This document shows, piece by piece, positions 61,662 through 64,000 of a DNA stretch of 64,000 nt (the stretch's first letter is position 1; every line of letters starts with the position of its first letter). Below the pieces are notes generated by a model. It was given only the letters and a program-made list of their open reading frames with translations, ran no database searches and was not told the origin of the DNA. Both the position numbers and the translations under genes were made by a program. Origin of the DNA: Actinomycetes bacterium (lineage in GTDB: Bacteria; Actinomycetota; Actinomycetes; Propionibacteriales; Nocardioidaceae); NCBI GenBank assembly GCA_023396115.1, contig JAEWXC010000017.1, positions 1 to 64,000 on the forward strand. The letters run 5' to 3'.

Positions 61662-62057
61662 GTGACCGACTCCCGCCCCGAGCCTGCCTGCCCGTGCGGC
61701 ACCGGTGCCCCGCTGGCCGGCTGCTGCGGTCCGCTGCTGGACAACCGTGAGCAGGCCGGCACCGCCGAACAGCTGATGCGCTCGCGCTACACCGCGTTCG
61801 CGTTGCGCCACGACGACCACCTGTTCCGCACCTGGCACCCGCGCACGCGGCCCGAGGACGTGCACAGCGACCCGGGCCTGCGGTGGACCCGGCTGGAGGT
61901 CCTCGACACCCGCGACGGCGAACCCGGGGACGAGACCGGTGTGGTCGAGTTCCGGGCCCACCACGACGGCAACGACGGCCCCGGTGTGCTGCACGAGCGG
62001 AGCCGCTTCGCCCGACGGGCCGGGCGGTGGGTCTACCTGGACGGTGACCTCGGGTGA
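61662..62057 (+). CDS. YchJ family protein (SEC-C/zinc and NTF2-like)
   Basis: A 131-residue YchJ/UPF0225-type protein. Residues 8-25 form a SEC-C-like zinc site (CPCGTGAPLAGCCGPLL: four Cys), followed by AGTAEQLMRSRYTAFALRHD and an NTF2-like beta sheet (VVEFRAHH). Function unknown; the motif is also found at the end of SecA. Overlapped by the next gene. Confidence 0.9.
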   Translation: MTDSRPEPACPCGTGAPLAGCCGPLLDNREQAGTAEQLMRSRYTAFALRHDDHLFRTWHPRTRPEDVHSDPGLRWTRLEVLDTRDGEPGDETGVVEFRAHHDGNDGPGVLHERSRFARRAGRWVYLDGDLG

Positions 62058-62077
62058 GGACCGGGCAGAATGGGCCG

Positions 62078-62680
62078 GTGCCCGCCCGTGTGATCGTCCT
62101 GGCCGGCCCCAGCGGGGCCGGGAAGTCCCGCCTCGCCGAACGCCTCGACCTGCCGGTGCTGCGGTTGGACGACTTCTACCGCGACGGCGACGCCGAGGGA
62201 CTGCCCCGGATCACCGAGGGCCCCAATGCCGGGATGGTCGACTGGGACGACCCGGGCTCGTGGTGCCTGGAGGACGCCCTGGCGGCACTGGACCAGCTCT
62301 GCCGGACCGGTGAGTGCCAGGTGCCCGACTACGACATCTCCACCAGCCGCCGCGTCGGCACCCGCCACCTGGACCTGCGCGGGGCGGAGCTCTTCGTCGC
62401 CGAGGGCATCTTCGCCCCCGACGTGGTGGCCGGGTGCCGCACCGCCGGGCTGCTGGCCGCCGCGTACTGCGTCACCCAGCACCCGCTGGTCACGTTCTGG
62501 CGGCGCCTCTCCCGAGACCTGCGCGAGCGCCGCAAACCACCGCTGGTGCTGCTGGCGCGGGGCTGGTCGCTGATGCGGGCCCAGGGCCGGGTCGTGGAGC
62601 GCGCCGTCGGCATGGGCTGCCGCCCCGCGACCGGGGACCGCGCCTTCGCCGAGCTGTGCGAGTTCCTGCCCGTGGGCTGA
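62078..62680 (+). CDS. Uridine kinase-like P-loop NTPase
   Basis: A 200-residue P-loop kinase: Walker A LAGPSGAGKSRLAERL near residue 7, LRLDDFYRDGDAEGLPRITE as in uridine kinases (DDFY), and a lid region FWRRLSRDLRERRKPP. Substrate uncertain; phosphorylation of a nucleoside is suggested by DDFY. GTG 62078 is preferred (family starts VIVLAGPSG); GTG 62054, overlapping the YchJ stop by GTGA, is an alternative and would couple the genes. Confidence 0.82.
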   Translation: MPARVIVLAGPSGAGKSRLAERLDLPVLRLDDFYRDGDAEGLPRITEGPNAGMVDWDDPGSWCLEDALAALDQLCRTGECQVPDYDISTSRRVGTRHLDLRGAELFVAEGIFAPDVVAGCRTAGLLAAAYCVTQHPLVTFWRRLSRDLRERRKPPLVLLARGWSLMRAQGRVVERAVGMGCRPATGDRAFAELCEFLPVG

Positions 62681-62724
62681 GCCCGTGGCTGATCAGCGGT
62701 CCAGCCCCGGCGCGGACCTGCCGG

Positions 62725-64000
62725 TCAGTTGCCCCGGGAGAGCAGCGCCTGAGCGAACACGCTGAGGATGTCGTTGGGGTCCTCGGCCAGGTAGGCCTTG
62801 CCGCCGGTGACCTCGGAGATCTTGGTCAGCGCCGGCATGTCGGCGTCCTTGGTGATGCCGATCGAGATGATCTTCACCGGACGCTCCGGGTCGCTGATCC
62901 GCTTGAGGTGCGAGAGCAGGTCCTTGAGCGAGATCGAGCCCGGGTCGTCGTTGGCGCCGTCGGAGAGCAGGATGACGGAGTTGAAGTAGTTCTTGTCGTA
63001 GCTCTTCACCGCCGCCTCGTACGCCTCCTCGGTGGTGTCGTACAGGCCGGTTCCGCCCTGGGTGATCGACTTCAGCGTCGGCACCTGCTCGCGCATGTAC
63101 TGGGCGTGCTTGAAGCCCTTGGTGGTGGCGTCGAGACGCTTCATCGGCGCCATCTCACGCCAGTCCTTGCCCGGGCCGCCCTGGTCGATCGAGAACGCCC
63201 AGACACCGATCCGTGCGTGCGAGGGGAAGATGTCCAGCGCGGTCAGCGCGGCGTCCACGGCCAGGTCCATGCGGGTCTTGCCGCCCGGCACCTCGAAGTC
63301 CATCGACCCGGAGGCGTCGAAGACCGCCAGGATCGAGGAGGGCACGCTCAGCATCTGCCACTGACCCAGCAGGCCGTTGTACTCGGCCACCGGGGGCTGA
63401 CCCATCGTGGTGACCTTGCCCAGGCCGCGGCCGGGCAGCGGGGCACGGTCGGGTCCGCGCAGGCCCGCCGTGGCCAGGGCCTCGCGGCCGGCGTCACTGG
63501 CGAACCAGGTGCTGATCCGCTGGGCGGCCTGCGCCGCACCCTTCGCTCCGCCGGCGACCTGCACCAGCGGGAAGTCCAGGACCGGCGAGCCGGTCGGCGG
63601 GGTCACGACCTTGACGTTGGCGCTGCCCGCGGTGAGCATCTCCTGCTCGCTGCTGGGGATCAGCCGGGTGAACGTGGGGGTGACCTCGGTGAGGGCGACC
63701 GGGTCGGCCTTCCCGTCCGAGGCGCGGCTGCCGAACGCCTGGGCGGCGTTCACGACGGCGCCCTTGGCCTGCTCGGCGCTGGCCCCGGTCTTCTTGGCCT
63801 CCAGCAGCGGCGCGACCAGCGCCATCGAGGTGTAGGAGTCCACCTCGGGGTCGGCGCTGGCCAGCGACGGGCTGGAGAGGGCCTCGAGCCAGGACGCGGG
63901 TGCCTGGGCGCCCTGCCGGCCGACCAGGACCACCGGGGTGCTGGCCAAGGACTTGGCGACGATCGAGGAGTCGGTGCCGTTCAGCTTGAGCCGCTCGGCG
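62725..64000 (-). CDS. Substrate-binding and VWA-domain protein, 5' end missing
   Basis: The C-terminal 424 residues of a larger protein whose start lies outside the window. Upstream part (about first 210 residues) resembles a periplasmic-binding-protein fold (DSYTSMALVAPLLEAKKTGA, VLDFPLVQVAGGAKGAAQAA); the second half is a VWA domain with MIDAS FDASGSMDF, a Thr in QGGTGLYDT and Asp in LLSDGAND. Such proteins are secreted; the signal peptide would be in the missing part. Third VWA protein near the Tad locus, but of a different subfamily from the two paralogues. Confidence 0.87.
   Translation of the reverse strand, partial: AERLKLNGTDSSIVAKSLASTPVVLVGRQGAQAPASWLEALSSPSLASADPEVDSYTSMALVAPLLEAKKTGASAEQAKGAVVNAAQAFGSRASDGKADPVALTEVTPTFTRLIPSSEQEMLTAGSANVKVVTPPTGSPVLDFPLVQVAGGAKGAAQAAQRISTWFASDAGREALATAGLRGPDRAPLPGRGLGKVTTMGQPPVAEYNGLLGQWQMLSVPSSILAVFDASGSMDFEVPGGKTRMDLAVDAALTALDIFPSHARIGVWAFSIDQGGPGKDWREMAPMKRLDATTKGFKHAQYMREQVPTLKSITQGGTGLYDTTEEAYEAAVKSYDKNYFNSVILLSDGANDDPGSISLKDLLSHLKRISDPERPVKIISIGITKDADMPALTKISEVTGGKAYLAEDPNDILSVFAQALLSRGN

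Overview
The window is 64 kb of very GC-rich DNA (strong G/C in third codon positions, many GTG starts, many genes starting a few bases after a TANNNT -10 box, i.e. leaderless). Gene content points to a high-GC Gram-positive actinobacterium: mycothiol biosynthesis (mshB), a translational-type T-box ahead of ileS, a DtxR/IdeR iron box, a TCGAAC-N4-GTTCGA type LexA box, and an actinobacterial-type dapD. My best guess is a member of the Nocardioidaceae (Nocardioides-like); that is inference from style and synteny, not from a search. I see no rRNA, tRNA, CRISPR array, insertion sequence or prophage.

Layout. 1-5 kb: 5' end of ileS with its T-box leader, two small membrane proteins, an Old-Yellow-Enzyme/dienoyl-CoA-reductase-like flavoprotein and a patatin-like lipase. 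4.7-9.5 kb: diaminopimelate genes dapD and dapC, with a cell-wall lytic enzyme, the seven-iron ferredoxin fdxA and a GNAT enzyme. 9.3-17 kb: an inverted-repeat cluster, a ceramidase-like membrane protein, a VanW protein, the mycothiol gene mshB in a small operon, and housekeeping or unknown genes. 17-26.7 kb: GNAT, SpoIID/LytB, two dihydrolipoamide-dehydrogenase-type flavoproteins (one a true Lpd, one missing a redox cysteine), transporters and a purine nucleoside phosphorylase. 26.8-34.8 kb: a heme-iron locus, with hmuTUV and three secreted or anchored HtaA-like proteins on one strand, a divergent heme oxygenase on the other, and an iron box between them. 34.8-45 kb: tpx, a DUF222-HNH gene with a LexA box inside its promoter, phosphopentomutase/phosphoglucomutase, a short acyl-CoA ligase with a frameshifted thiolase, then deoC with two aldehyde dehydrogenases (the second without a catalytic domain). 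Together with the nucleoside phosphorylase, the mutase and deoC these could form a deoxynucleoside salvage route.

45-61 kb is the most interesting part: a complete-looking Tad/Flp tight-adherence pilus locus (cpaB, cpaE, tadA, tadB, tadC, tadE, tadG-like, flp) with a two-component system embedded in it, bracketed by two paralogous von Willebrand factor A (VWA) surface proteins. Two features stand out. The CpaE/TadZ-type ATPase is fused in frame to a TadE-type pseudopilin, with a prepilin-peptidase-like site (G422/Q423) exactly at the junction, so the ATPase may serve as a giant cleavable leader. A second Flp-type pilin carries about 400 extra residues. No prepilin peptidase gene lies in the window. 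The window ends with a DUF192 protein, YchJ, a uridine-kinase-like protein and the 3' part of a substrate-binding/VWA protein.
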